From: Palsa-851 sp035534435
GTDB taxonomy: Bacteria > Chloroflexota > Dormibacteria > Aeolococcales > Aeolococcaceae
Reading direction: 5' to 3'
Assembly (NCBI GenBank): GCA_035534435.1
Contig: DATLRX010000111.1
Location: 1-50,487, forward strand
Length of the DNA stretch: 50,487 nt
A model generated the notes under the pieces. It worked only from the letters and a program-made list of their open reading frames with translations, made no database searches and had not been told where the DNA came from. Made by a program: the position numbers and the translations under genes. Shown piece by piece: positions 16,439-23,930 of this stretch (the stretch's first letter is position 1; the number at the start of each line of letters is the position of its first letter).

Positions 16439-18216
16439 CCACGGAGCGCACGTACTGCGGGACCCTTCGCGCGGAGGCCGCGGGCACCCGCGCCACCGTC
16501 TTCGGCTGGGTCGACCGGCGCCGCGACCATGGGGGCCTGATCTTCATCGACCTGCGCGATGCGAGCGGCATCCTCCAGGTGATCATCGATCCGATCGAGG
16601 CACCCGAGGCGCACCGCGCCGCCCGCGAGGCCCGGCTCGAGTGGGTGCTGCGTTTCGAAGGCGAGATCCGGCTCCGCGCGCCGGAGAACGTCAATCCGAA
16701 GCGTGCGACGGGTGCGATCGAGTTGCGAGCGGCGTCGTGCACCGTCCTCGCCGTCGCGAAGACGCCGCCGTTCCCGGTCAACGAGGACAGCGAGGTCGAC
16801 GAGCAGCTGCGGCTGCGACATCGGTATCTCGACCTCCGCCGCGTGCATCTGCAGCAGAACCTCCGCCTGCGGGCGCGGTTCTGCACCGAGCTCCGCCGCG
16901 CGATGGGGGAGATCGGGTTCCTCGAGATCGAGACCCCGATGATGATCCGCGCGACACCGGAGGGTGCTCGCGACTACCTCGTCCCGAGCCGCCTGTCGCC
17001 GGGCAGCTTCTACGCGCTGCCCCAATCGCCGCAGCTGTACAAACAGCTCTGCATGGTCGCGGGCTTCGACCGCTACTTCCAGCTCGCGCACTGCATGCGC
17101 GACGAGGACCTTCGCGCGGATCGCCAGCCGGAGTTCACCCAGCTCGACATCGAGCTGTCGTTCGTCGACGAGGACGATGTGTTTGCGGCTCTCGAGCATG
17201 CGATCCCGAGTGCGTGGCACGCGTGCGAGTTCCGTGGTGGCCGGCTCGCCGTCCCGTTTCCACGCATGACGTGGCACCACTCCATGGACCACTACGGCGT
17301 CGACAAGCCCGACACGCGATTCGAGATGTTGCTGTGCGACCTCACCGAGGTCGTGAGAGCCTGCGGCTTCCGGGTGTTCGCGGACGCCGTCGCCTCGGGC
17401 GGCATCGTCAAGGCGATCTGCGTGAAAGGTGGCGACGATCTCACCCGCAGCGAGATCGAGGGTCAGCTGACCGACGTCGTCCGGGCTGCGAAGGCCAAGG
17501 GTCTCGCATACCTCTGGAAGCGAGCGGACGGATGGCATGGAGGGATCGCGAAGTTCTTCACCGCCGAGGAGCTCGACAGGATCGGCTCGGCGACCGGCGC
17601 CGAGCTGGGGGACTGCGTCCTCATGGTCGCGGACCGTCCGCCTGTCGTGCATGCGGCGCTCGGTGCGTTGCGCAATCACGTCGGACGCGCCCGGAAGCTG
17701 TATGACGACGATCGCATCGACATGCTCTGGGTCACCGAGTTCCCGATGTTCGAGCGGAGCGAGGAGACGGGTGAGATCGGCGCCGCGCATCACGCGTTCA
17801 CGATGGTGCGCATCGAGGACCTCGACCTCCTCGAGTCCGATCCGCTCGCAGTGCGATCGCGGGCGTACGACCTGGTCGTCAACGGCCGCGAGATCGGCAG
17901 CGGCAGCATCCGCACGACCGATCCCGCGATCCTCCAGCGCGTGCTCGCCGCCCTCGGCATCGACACCGACGAGGCCCGGCGCAAATTCGGATTCCTTCTC
18001 GAGGCGTTCGAGTACGGCGTGCCGCCGCACGGCGGGTGGGCCGGCGGCATCGACCGCATGGTCATGGAAGGGCTCGGCACCGAGAACATCCGCGACGTGA
18101 TCGCGTTCCCGAAGAACCAACAGGCACAGGAGCCGATGACCGACGCGCCCGCGCCGGTCGACCCCGCGCAACTCCGCGAGCTCGGACTGGGGATCCTGCC
18201 AGCGCGGACGCCGTGA
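16435..18216 (+). CDS. aspS: Aspartyl-tRNA synthetase, possibly non-discriminating
   Basis: Class II synthetase of bacterial type: an N-terminal OB-fold (VFGWVDRRRDHGGLIFIDLR), the catalytic core with the aspartate-binding run PQSPQLYKQLCMVAGFDRYF and MRDEDLRADRQPEFTQLDIE, a GAD insertion domain, and motif 3 (GGWAGGIDRM). The length of 593 aa is normal. His32 in RRRDHGG sits where non-discriminating AspRS enzymes, which also charge tRNA-Asn, carry His; discriminating enzymes usually have Leu. That would need GatCAB, not seen in this window. GTG at 16435 overlaps hisS by GTGA, and the stop overlaps the next small ORF by GTGA. Confidence 0.95.
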   Translation: MTTERTYCGTLRAEAAGTRATVFGWVDRRRDHGGLIFIDLRDASGILQVIIDPIEAPEAHRAAREARLEWVLRFEGEIRLRAPENVNPKRATGAIELRAASCTVLAVAKTPPFPVNEDSEVDEQLRLRHRYLDLRRVHLQQNLRLRARFCTELRRAMGEIGFLEIETPMMIRATPEGARDYLVPSRLSPGSFYALPQSPQLYKQLCMVAGFDRYFQLAHCMRDEDLRADRQPEFTQLDIELSFVDEDDVFAALEHAIPSAWHACEFRGGRLAVPFPRMTWHHSMDHYGVDKPDTRFEMLLCDLTEVVRACGFRVFADAVASGGIVKAICVKGGDDLTRSEIEGQLTDVVRAAKAKGLAYLWKRADGWHGGIAKFFTAEELDRIGSATGAELGDCVLMVADRPPVVHAALGALRNHVGRARKLYDDDRIDMLWVTEFPMFERSEETGEIGAAHHAFTMVRIEDLDLLESDPLAVRSRAYDLVVNGREIGSGSIRTTDPAILQRVLAALGIDTDEARRKFGFLLEAFEYGVPPHGGWAGGIDRMVMEGLGTENIRDVIAFPKNQQAQEPMTDAPAPVDPAQLRELGLGILPARTP

Positions 18217-18476
18217 GCCCGGGGCTCGTCCTCGCGATCCTCTTCGTGCTGATCGGCGCAACCGTCGCGGGGCTCGTGCGCCCGCGGCGCGGGTCATTCC
18301 TGCTCGCCCTCGTGCTCGCCGCCGCGGGAGTCATCGCCGGGGAGCTCGTGGCGATCGCGACGCACATCGGCGGACCCGAGCTCGGCGTGCTCCATCCCGT
18401 CGCCGACGCGGTCGGCATCGTGCTCTTCGAGATCACCGGTGCGGTCCTCGCGCCGGCCCGGCGCCGAGCGCCATAA
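18213..18476 (+). CDS. Small integral membrane protein, unknown function
   Basis: An 87-aa protein beginning at a GTG that overlaps the aspS stop by GTGA. Three hydrophobic segments are visible: LVLAILFVLIGATVAGLV (residues 5-22), a segment near residues 29-48, and VADAVGIVLFEITGAVLA toward the C-terminus. The termini and first loop are rich in Arg and Pro. Size and glycine-rich helices loosely recall small GlsB/YeaQ-type membrane proteins, but I do not claim that family. Coupling to aspS is the main evidence that it is real. Confidence 0.7.
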   Translation: MSPGLVLAILFVLIGATVAGLVRPRRGSFLLALVLAAAGVIAGELVAIATHIGGPELGVLHPVADAVGIVLFEITGAVLAPARRRAP

Positions 18477-18508
18477 TCACCCCGTCGGCAATTCGGGAGG
18501 CTCCTCAC

Positions 18509-18712
18509 ATGCGTGTACCGTTTGGAAAGAAAGGACTGGTCGCCGCGGGTGCGGCGATCACCGGTGCTGTCTTCTTCTGGCGCGCGCGGGCACGCCGCCG
18601 CGAGGAGGCAGAGGCGCGCGAGTGGGAGGCGGAGATCGCGGGGGCCGTCGACGAGGGCCGCGCGGCCGCGTCGACCGGAGCCGCGTCGACGTCCGAGCCT
18701 TCGAGCGTCTAG
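18509..18712 (+). CDS. Small single-pass membrane protein, unknown function
   Basis: A 67-aa protein: a basic start (MRVPFGKKG), one hydrophobic helix (LVAAGAAITGAVFFW), then a charged Arg/Glu stretch (RARARRREEAEAREWEAE) and an Ala/Ser/Thr-rich tail. GGGAGG at 18495-18500 is a good Shine-Dalgarno 8 bases before the ATG, unlike most genes here. It lies 32 bases after the preceding small membrane gene and just before the stress-sigma module. I do not recognise the family; the layout is that of a membrane-anchored cytoplasmic tail. Confidence 0.6.
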   Translation: MRVPFGKKGLVAAGAAITGAVFFWRARARRREEAEAREWEAEIAGAVDEGRAAASTGAASTSEPSSV

Positions 18713-18729
18713 CTCGGGCTGACCTGCCC

Positions 18730-18755
18730 GTTTTGTCGGCCTCCCTCCGGGGTAT
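18730..18755 (+). promoter_or_regulatory. Putative SigB-type promoter of the rsbW-sigB module
   Basis: GTTTTG (18730-18735), a 14-base spacer and GGGTAT (18750-18755) match the Bacillus SigB-type promoter pattern GTTTAA-N12-14-GGGWAW closely. It lies 11 bases before the rsbW-like ATG, so the module would be autoregulated by its own sigma factor, as in Bacillus. No other obvious promoter lies in the 54-base gap. Confidence 0.6.
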
Positions 18756-18766
18756 GTGAACACCGC

Positions 18767-19201
18767 ATGGGAAACGTCTCCGAACTCCGTCTGCCCGCTG
18801 ACCGCGAGCACATCCTCGTTGCGAAACGAGCCGCGGCGGCCATCGGGTCTCTCGCGGGCTTCGACATGGACGCCATCGACGACCTCACCATCGCGGTGGC
18901 ACAGGCGTGCGAGAACGCCATCCGCTGCCTCGAGACGTCCGGGTCCATCGCCGGTCAGGTGCGGATCGTGTTCAAGCTCGGCGAGAAGGGCCTCGAGGTC
19001 GTTGTGCGCAGCCAGGTCAACCGCGAGGCAGAGCTCCGCGCCCGCGCCGAGGAAGCCGTCCTCGCAGGCGGTTCCGAGCTGGTTGCCGCCACCGACCTCG
19101 CGCTGAGACTCATGGGTCTCTTCGTCGACGACAGCACCTACCGCGTCGACGAACGAACCGGGAATCTGCGCGTCCGGCTGACCAAATACAAGGCGTCGTG
19201 A
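18767..19201 (+). CDS. rsbW: RsbW-like anti-sigma factor with degenerate ATP site
   Basis: GHKL-fold protein predicted to bind the sigma factor encoded next to it. The N box region is recognisable (DDLTIAVAQACENAIRCL, near residues 38-55; RsbW has E-A-C-x-N-A here), and the end reads RVRLTKYK like RsbW MTKY. The G1 box (DxGxG) expected after GLEVVV is missing; the sequence reads RSQVNREAEL, and the G2 lid is not glycine-rich (ELVAATDLALRLMG). So sigma binding is plausible but kinase activity is doubtful. 144 aa is a normal size. It is coupled to the sigma gene by GTGA, and no RsbV or phosphatase gene is in the window. Confidence 0.8.
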   Translation: MGNVSELRLPADREHILVAKRAAAAIGSLAGFDMDAIDDLTIAVAQACENAIRCLETSGSIAGQVRIVFKLGEKGLEVVVRSQVNREAELRARAEEAVLAGGSELVAATDLALRLMGLFVDDSTYRVDERTGNLRVRLTKYKAS

Positions 19202-20019
19202 CCCCATCGCCGCGAAGCGGCGACGGCGGGGCGGCGACTCGCGAGCGGACGATCGCGAAGCCTGCGGACACACCCGAGCGCGCGGAGATGCGCCGCCTGC
19301 TTCGTGAGTTCCGCAAGACGCGAGACCCGAAGATCCGTGAACAGCTGGTCGACCTCAACAGCGACCTCGTGCACTACATCGCGCGGCGGTTCGCCAACCG
19401 GGGCGAGCCGCTCGAGGACGTCGAGCAGGTCGGGTTCCTCGGGCTGATCCAGGCGATCGAGCGCTTCGATCCCTCGCTCGAGAACGAGTTCAGCACCTTC
19501 GCCACGCCCACCATCGCCGGCGAGATCCGCCGCCATTTCCGCGATCGATCCTGGGCCGTGCGCGTGCCGCGCCGCCTGCAGGAGAACCTCGCCAAGGTCA
19601 ACGCGGCGACCCAGCAGCTCCAGAACGAGCTCGGCCGGTCGCCGTCCGTCGCCGAGATCGGAGATCGGGTCGGCCTCGAGCCCGACCAGGTGCTCGCCGC
19701 GATGGAGGTCGCACCGGCGCAGCACACCGTCTCGCTCGACGGGCCGGTCGGCGGGAGCGACGAGCCGCTGACGCTCGGCGACCGGCTCGGGCTCTCCGAC
19801 GACAACCTCGACCGGGTCGAGATGCAGGAGGTCCTCGAGCAGGTGATGGCGCACCTGACCCCACGCGAGCGGAAGATCCTGGCGCTTCGCTTCGTCGAAC
19901 AGCTGCCGCAGACGGAGGTCGCGAAACGGCTGGGGATTTCGCAGATGCACGTGTCGCGATTGCAGCGTGCGGCAGTCGAGCATCTGCGCAAGGAGTTCGG
20001 TACCGAGGCGCCCGTGTAG
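19198..20019 (+). CDS. sigB: RNA polymerase sigma factor, SigB/SigF general-stress family
   Basis: Sigma-70 family, group 3. Region 2 is canonical (LVHYIARRFANRGEPLEDVE, then GFLGLIQAIERFDPSLENEF and STFATPTIAGEIRRHFRD), followed by RVPRRLQE and regions 3 and 4 with LTPRERKILALRFVEQLPQT and the DNA-binding helix VAKRLGISQMHVSRLQR. From GTG 19198 it is 273 aa; the first 25 or so residues are disordered-looking. The GTGA overlap with the RsbW-like gene and the SigB-type promoter upstream argue for a Bacillus-like stress regulon. alaS begins 33 bases later. Confidence 0.94.
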   Translation: MTPSPRSGDGGAATRERTIAKPADTPERAEMRRLLREFRKTRDPKIREQLVDLNSDLVHYIARRFANRGEPLEDVEQVGFLGLIQAIERFDPSLENEFSTFATPTIAGEIRRHFRDRSWAVRVPRRLQENLAKVNAATQQLQNELGRSPSVAEIGDRVGLEPDQVLAAMEVAPAQHTVSLDGPVGGSDEPLTLGDRLGLSDDNLDRVEMQEVLEQVMAHLTPRERKILALRFVEQLPQTEVAKRLGISQMHVSRLQRAAVEHLRKEFGTEAPV

Positions 20020-20022
20020 AAT
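20017..20022 (+). promoter_or_regulatory. Possible -10 box for alaS
   Basis: TAGAAT overlaps the end of the sigma gene (its TAG is the stop codon) and lies 30 bases before the alaS ATG. No good -35 is seen. The AT-rich stretch ATTTATTT at 20041-20048, just before the ATG, is unusual for this window and could help initiation instead. Confidence 0.3.
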
Positions 20023-20052
20023 TCGACAACTTGCGGTCACATTTATTTCTCC

Positions 20053-22656
20053 ATGCGCAGCGCTGAGATCCGGGAGCGGTTTCTTCGCTTCTTCGAGGAG
20101 CGCGGGCATCACCGGCTCGCGAGTTTCTCGCTCATTCCCCACGACGATCCGTCGCTCCTCTTCACCGTGGCCGGCATGGTGCCGCTCAAGCCCTGGATCA
20201 CCGGACAGCGCACACCACCGTCGCCGGACCTCGTCTCGTGCCAGAAGTGCTTTCGCGGCGCGGGGCTGAAGTACGACGACATGTCGTCCGTCGGTGATCC
20301 GACCCATCACACGTTTTTCGAGATGCTCGGCAACTGGTCGATCGGGCATTACTTCAAGGAAGGCGCGATCGATTACGCGTGGGAGTTCTCGACGGAGGTG
20401 CTCGGCCTCGACCCGGACCGCCTCTGGCCGAGCATCTATCCGGACGACGAGGACTCGGAGCGCCTCTGGGTCGAGAAGATCGGCGTGCCGCGGCAGCGCA
20501 TCTCGCGCCTGACGGAGAACTGGTGGGCCGCCGGGCCGACCGGACCGTGCGGCTACGACAGCGAGCTCTACTACGACTGGGGCGGCCCGTGCTCGTGCGG
20601 CCGCACCGACTGCACCCCGCAGGACGAGTGCGAGGGCGATCGCTGGGAGGAGTTCTGGAACCTCGTCTTCATGGAGTTCGACCAGCAGCCCGACGGGTCG
20701 CGGCCGAAGCTGCCGAACCCCACAGTCGACACGGGGCTCGGCTTCGACCGCATCGTCGCCATCGTCCAGGGTGACCGCACCGGGTACGCGACGGACCACT
20801 TCGCGCCACTTGTCGACGGGTTCCGGTCGCGCGCCGCAACCGCCGTCCCCGACGCCTCGGTGCGCTCGCTCTACGTGCTCGCCGACCATCTCCGCGGCGC
20901 TGGGTTCCTCATCGCCGCCGGGGTGCTCCCGGCCAACGAGGGCCGCGGCTACGTGCTCCGCAGGCTCGTGCGACGGGCCGCCGTCCACGCCCGCCGTGTC
21001 GCCGTGACCGGTGGCCTTGCCGCCGGAACAGGTGACCTCGTGGAGGTCATGGGTCCTGTGTATCCGGAGCTCTTCGAGCATCGAGAGCTCATCGAGGAGA
21101 CGCTCGGCATCGAGGAGGAGGCGTTCGCCCGGACGCTCGACGCGGGCACAGAGCGGCTCGCCGGCCTCCTCGCGCGGAGCCGGGGCCGCGTCGATGGCGC
21201 GGACGCTTTCCGCCTGTATGACACCTTCGGCCTGCCTGTCGAGTTAACGGTCGAGATGGCAGCCGAGCGAGGAGCCACCGTTGACCTCGAGGGGTTCGAG
21301 TCGGCCATGCGCGAGCAGCGCGAGCGTGGTCAGGCGTCAGCGCGCCGTGGCGGCTTCGCCGGCGCCGAGGCGCTGCCCGCGACGCGATTCATCGGGTACG
21401 ACGCTCTCGAGACCGAGGCGACCGTGACGCGCATCGGCGTCGAGACCGAGATCCCGGTGCTCGCTCGCGGCGAGCATGCCGCGGTTCTCCTCGATGTATC
21501 GCCCTTCTACGCGGAAGCGGGCGGCCAGGTCGGCGACACGGGCACCCTCGAATGGCCGGATGGCCACGCCGAGGTGCGCGACACGCAACCCATCGCCGGC
21601 AGTGACTCCCGCGCTCATGACGTGACCGTCCTGGAGGGCGAGCTCCGGACGGGGCAGCGAGTGCACGCCCGTGTCGACGCGCATCGCCGCGGCCGAACCG
21701 CGCGCCACCACAGCGCCACGCATCTGCTGAACCGAGCGCTCCGAGAGGTGCTCGGCGCCGGCGTGGTGCAGCGGGGCTCGTTCGTCGGACCCGACCACAC
21801 GACGTTCGATTTCTCGTTCTCCCGCGCCCTGACACCAGACGAGATCGCGGACATCGAGCATCGCGTCAATGACGGGATCCGACGCAACCTTGAGCGCACC
21901 GTTGCGCTCATGCCCATCGCCGATGCCCGCGCGAGCGGCGCCATCGCCCTCATCGACGAGGCGTACTCGCCCGACGTCCGGGTCGTGGACTTCGGCGGCT
22001 GGTCGCGCGAGCTCTGCGGCGGCACCCACGTGACCCGCAGCGGCGACCTCGGCGCGGCGATGATCGTGTCCGAGTCGAGCATCGGCCAGGGGATCCGCCG
22101 TATCGAGCTCGTCGCCGGTGAAGGCGCCGAAGAGCGCTGGCAGCGCAACGGTGCCGCGCTCCTGACCACGGCGCGGGCGCTCAAGACCCGTCCGGAGGAG
22201 GTGCCCGAGCGCGTTCTCGCCCTCCAGGAGCAGGTCAAGCGCCTCAGTCGTGACGTGGCGCAGGCCCGGCAGGCCGGCCCGTCGAACCTGCACACCGATG
22301 CGGCGATTGTCGAGGAGGCAGGCGGCGTGCGCTTCGTCCACCTCGTCCTCGACGGGGATGTGGACGCGGATGCGATCGCCCAGGCAAGTGACCGGCTGCT
22401 CGCCGACAACCTGCAGGGCGACGGCGTCGTCGCCGTCCTCGGTCCCGAGACGCTGGTGATCAAGGTCGGCGGTCGCGCGCTGGACGCCGGGATCGACGCC
22501 GGCACGCTGGTCAAAGGAGCTGCCGACGTCACCGGCGGCAAGGGTGGCGGCCGGCCCGAGCTCGGACGCGGCAAGATCGGCGACCCCGCCAAGCGCGAGG
22601 CCGCGGTGTCGCAGCTGCGGTCCGCGATCGCCGAAGTCATGGGGAGCGCCGCCTGA
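20053..22656 (+). CDS. alaS: Alanyl-tRNA synthetase
   Basis: Class II synthetase with editing. Catalytic part: MRSAEIRERFLRFFEERGH, FTVAGMVPLKPW, VSCQKCFRG, HTFFEMLGNWSIGHYFKEGA and EFWNLVFMEF. Just before the last is a cysteine-rich insertion (CSCGRTDCTPQDEC), more like archaeal-type enzymes. The editing domain has HHSATHLLNRAL and CGGTHVTRSGDLG with the zinc-binding His/Cys, followed by a C-Ala domain (GGKGGGRPELGRGK). The 867-aa length is normal. It stands alone after the sigma factor and overlaps the next gene by one base (TGATG). Confidence 0.97.
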   Translation: MRSAEIRERFLRFFEERGHHRLASFSLIPHDDPSLLFTVAGMVPLKPWITGQRTPPSPDLVSCQKCFRGAGLKYDDMSSVGDPTHHTFFEMLGNWSIGHYFKEGAIDYAWEFSTEVLGLDPDRLWPSIYPDDEDSERLWVEKIGVPRQRISRLTENWWAAGPTGPCGYDSELYYDWGGPCSCGRTDCTPQDECEGDRWEEFWNLVFMEFDQQPDGSRPKLPNPTVDTGLGFDRIVAIVQGDRTGYATDHFAPLVDGFRSRAATAVPDASVRSLYVLADHLRGAGFLIAAGVLPANEGRGYVLRRLVRRAAVHARRVAVTGGLAAGTGDLVEVMGPVYPELFEHRELIEETLGIEEEAFARTLDAGTERLAGLLARSRGRVDGADAFRLYDTFGLPVELTVEMAAERGATVDLEGFESAMREQRERGQASARRGGFAGAEALPATRFIGYDALETEATVTRIGVETEIPVLARGEHAAVLLDVSPFYAEAGGQVGDTGTLEWPDGHAEVRDTQPIAGSDSRAHDVTVLEGELRTGQRVHARVDAHRRGRTARHHSATHLLNRALREVLGAGVVQRGSFVGPDHTTFDFSFSRALTPDEIADIEHRVNDGIRRNLERTVALMPIADARASGAIALIDEAYSPDVRVVDFGGWSRELCGGTHVTRSGDLGAAMIVSESSIGQGIRRIELVAGEGAEERWQRNGAALLTTARALKTRPEEVPERVLALQEQVKRLSRDVAQARQAGPSNLHTDAAIVEEAGGVRFVHLVLDGDVDADAIAQASDRLLADNLQGDGVVAVLGPETLVIKVGGRALDAGIDAGTLVKGAADVTGGKGGGRPELGRGKIGDPAKREAAVSQLRSAIAEVMGSAA

Positions 22657-23921
22657 TGTCGAAGCGCAAGTTCGCGCTGCTCAAGCGGCGTGAGGAGTTC
22701 CAGAGCCACTACACGGTGCTCGACATCGGGACCGAGTTCGTCAAGGCACTCATCGTCAAACGTGAGGGCGACAAGGGCATCGTGCTCGGGGTCGGCAAGG
22801 TCCGCCAGGCGCAGACCCACATGCAGGCCGGCGCCGTCGCCGATCTCCAGGCGGTGATCGACAACTGCGACCGCGCGCTGACCGAGGCGGAGGACATGTG
22901 CGAGACGATCCCCGGGCAGGCGGTCATCGGCATCGCCGGTGAGCAGGTCCGCGGGTTCAGCACCACCATGACCGTCCCGAGGCCACAGCCCCAGGCACGG
23001 ATCACGCAGGCGGACCTGGCCACCGCGCTGCAGGCGGTGCAGCGCCGCGCACTTCGCGAAGCGGTGCGTCAGATGTCCCACGACCTCGGCGTCCAGGAGG
23101 TCAACGTCAAGCTCGTCCACAGCACGATCACGTCCGTGCGCATCGACGGCTACGCCGTCAGCAACCCGGTCGACTTCCAGGGCCACGTCGTCGAGATCAC
23201 CGTCTTCAACACGTTCGCGCCGCTCACGCATATCGGCGCGCTGCAGGCGATCGCGCAGGAGCTCGACCTGGAGCTCGTGGCGACGGTCGCGGAGCCCTAC
23301 GCGCTCGCCCGGGGGTGCTCGTCCGCCGAGTCGCATGAGCTCGGCGCGATCTTCGTCGACGTCGGTGGCGGCACGACTGACATCGCCGTCGTCCGCCGCG
23401 GCGGCATCGAGGCGACGCGGATGTTCGCGCTCGGCGGCCGTTCGTTCACCAAGCGGCTCGCCACCGATCTCTCCATGGACCTCGACGAGGCGGAGCGCTT
23501 CAAGGTCGCGCACTCGGAAGGGCACCTCGCCGCCGAGCAGAGCGCCATGGCTCGCCGCGCCCTGACACCCACCGCCGAGGTGCTTGCCCAGGGCGTCGCG
23601 CTGACGCTCGAGGAGCTGGCCGGACCCGATCCGCTCCCAGGGTCGATCTGCCTCGCCGGCGGGGGTGCGTCGCTCCCCGAGGTCGCCGAGCAGCTGCGCA
23701 TCCTGGACTGGGCGGACACCGTCCCGTTCACCCATCCACCCACGGTCAAAGTGCTCGGTCCTGGCGACGTCACCGGGGTCTACGACACCACCGGACTCCT
23801 GGTCGGGAGCCAGGACGTCACCCCGATGGGGCTTGCGCGTCACGCCGTGACGCTGGAAGATGACGCCGACGAGCCCCTGGGCGGGCTCATGCGCCGAGTT
23901 TTGAAGACGATGAAGGTATAG
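22656..23921 (+). CDS. FtsA/PilM-like actin-fold ATPase (SHS2 domain)
   Basis: Actin/Hsp70-fold ATPase related to FtsA and PilM. Phosphate 1 is YTVLDIGTEFVKALIV (residues 19-34), phosphate 2 is GAIFVDVGGGTTDIAVV, and the adenosine motif is ICLAGGGASLPEVAEQL. Between the first two is an SHS2/1C-like insertion. At 421 aa it has FtsA-like length, but I see no C-terminal amphipathic membrane-targeting helix, only RRVLKTMKV. No ftsZ, ftsQ or pilN is nearby; instead it is followed 10 bases later by a large single-pass envelope protein, which may be its membrane partner. It is not safe to call it FtsA itself. Confidence 0.85.
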   Translation: MSKRKFALLKRREEFQSHYTVLDIGTEFVKALIVKREGDKGIVLGVGKVRQAQTHMQAGAVADLQAVIDNCDRALTEAEDMCETIPGQAVIGIAGEQVRGFSTTMTVPRPQPQARITQADLATALQAVQRRALREAVRQMSHDLGVQEVNVKLVHSTITSVRIDGYAVSNPVDFQGHVVEITVFNTFAPLTHIGALQAIAQELDLELVATVAEPYALARGCSSAESHELGAIFVDVGGGTTDIAVVRRGGIEATRMFALGGRSFTKRLATDLSMDLDEAERFKVAHSEGHLAAEQSAMARRALTPTAEVLAQGVALTLEELAGPDPLPGSICLAGGGASLPEVAEQLRILDWADTVPFTHPPTVKVLGPGDVTGVYDTTGLLVGSQDVTPMGLARHAVTLEDDADEPLGGLMRRVLKTMKV

Positions 23922-23930
23922 AGGCGCCTG

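Noticed and set aside
16372..18297. Minus-strand open frame of 641 codons opposite aspS
   Set aside because: Same reason: it mirrors the codon pattern of aspS and contains no recognisable domain.
18513..18722. Second overlapping frame in the region of the 67-aa membrane protein
   Set aside because: It starts 4 bases after the ATG at 18509, lacks the hydrophobic helix and has weaker spacing to the GGGAGG ribosome site.
21615..23843. Very long open frame on the minus strand (742 codons) opposite alaS and the FtsA-like gene
   Set aside because: It is antisense to two clear genes, with Arg/Asp/His-heavy, low-complexity composition and no motif. Long antisense frames are expected when third positions are nearly all G or C.
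22656..23921. Calling this gene ftsA
   Set aside because: The fold is FtsA-like, but there is no C-terminal membrane-targeting helix and no ftsZ/ftsQ/mur neighbour, so the specific name is not supported.
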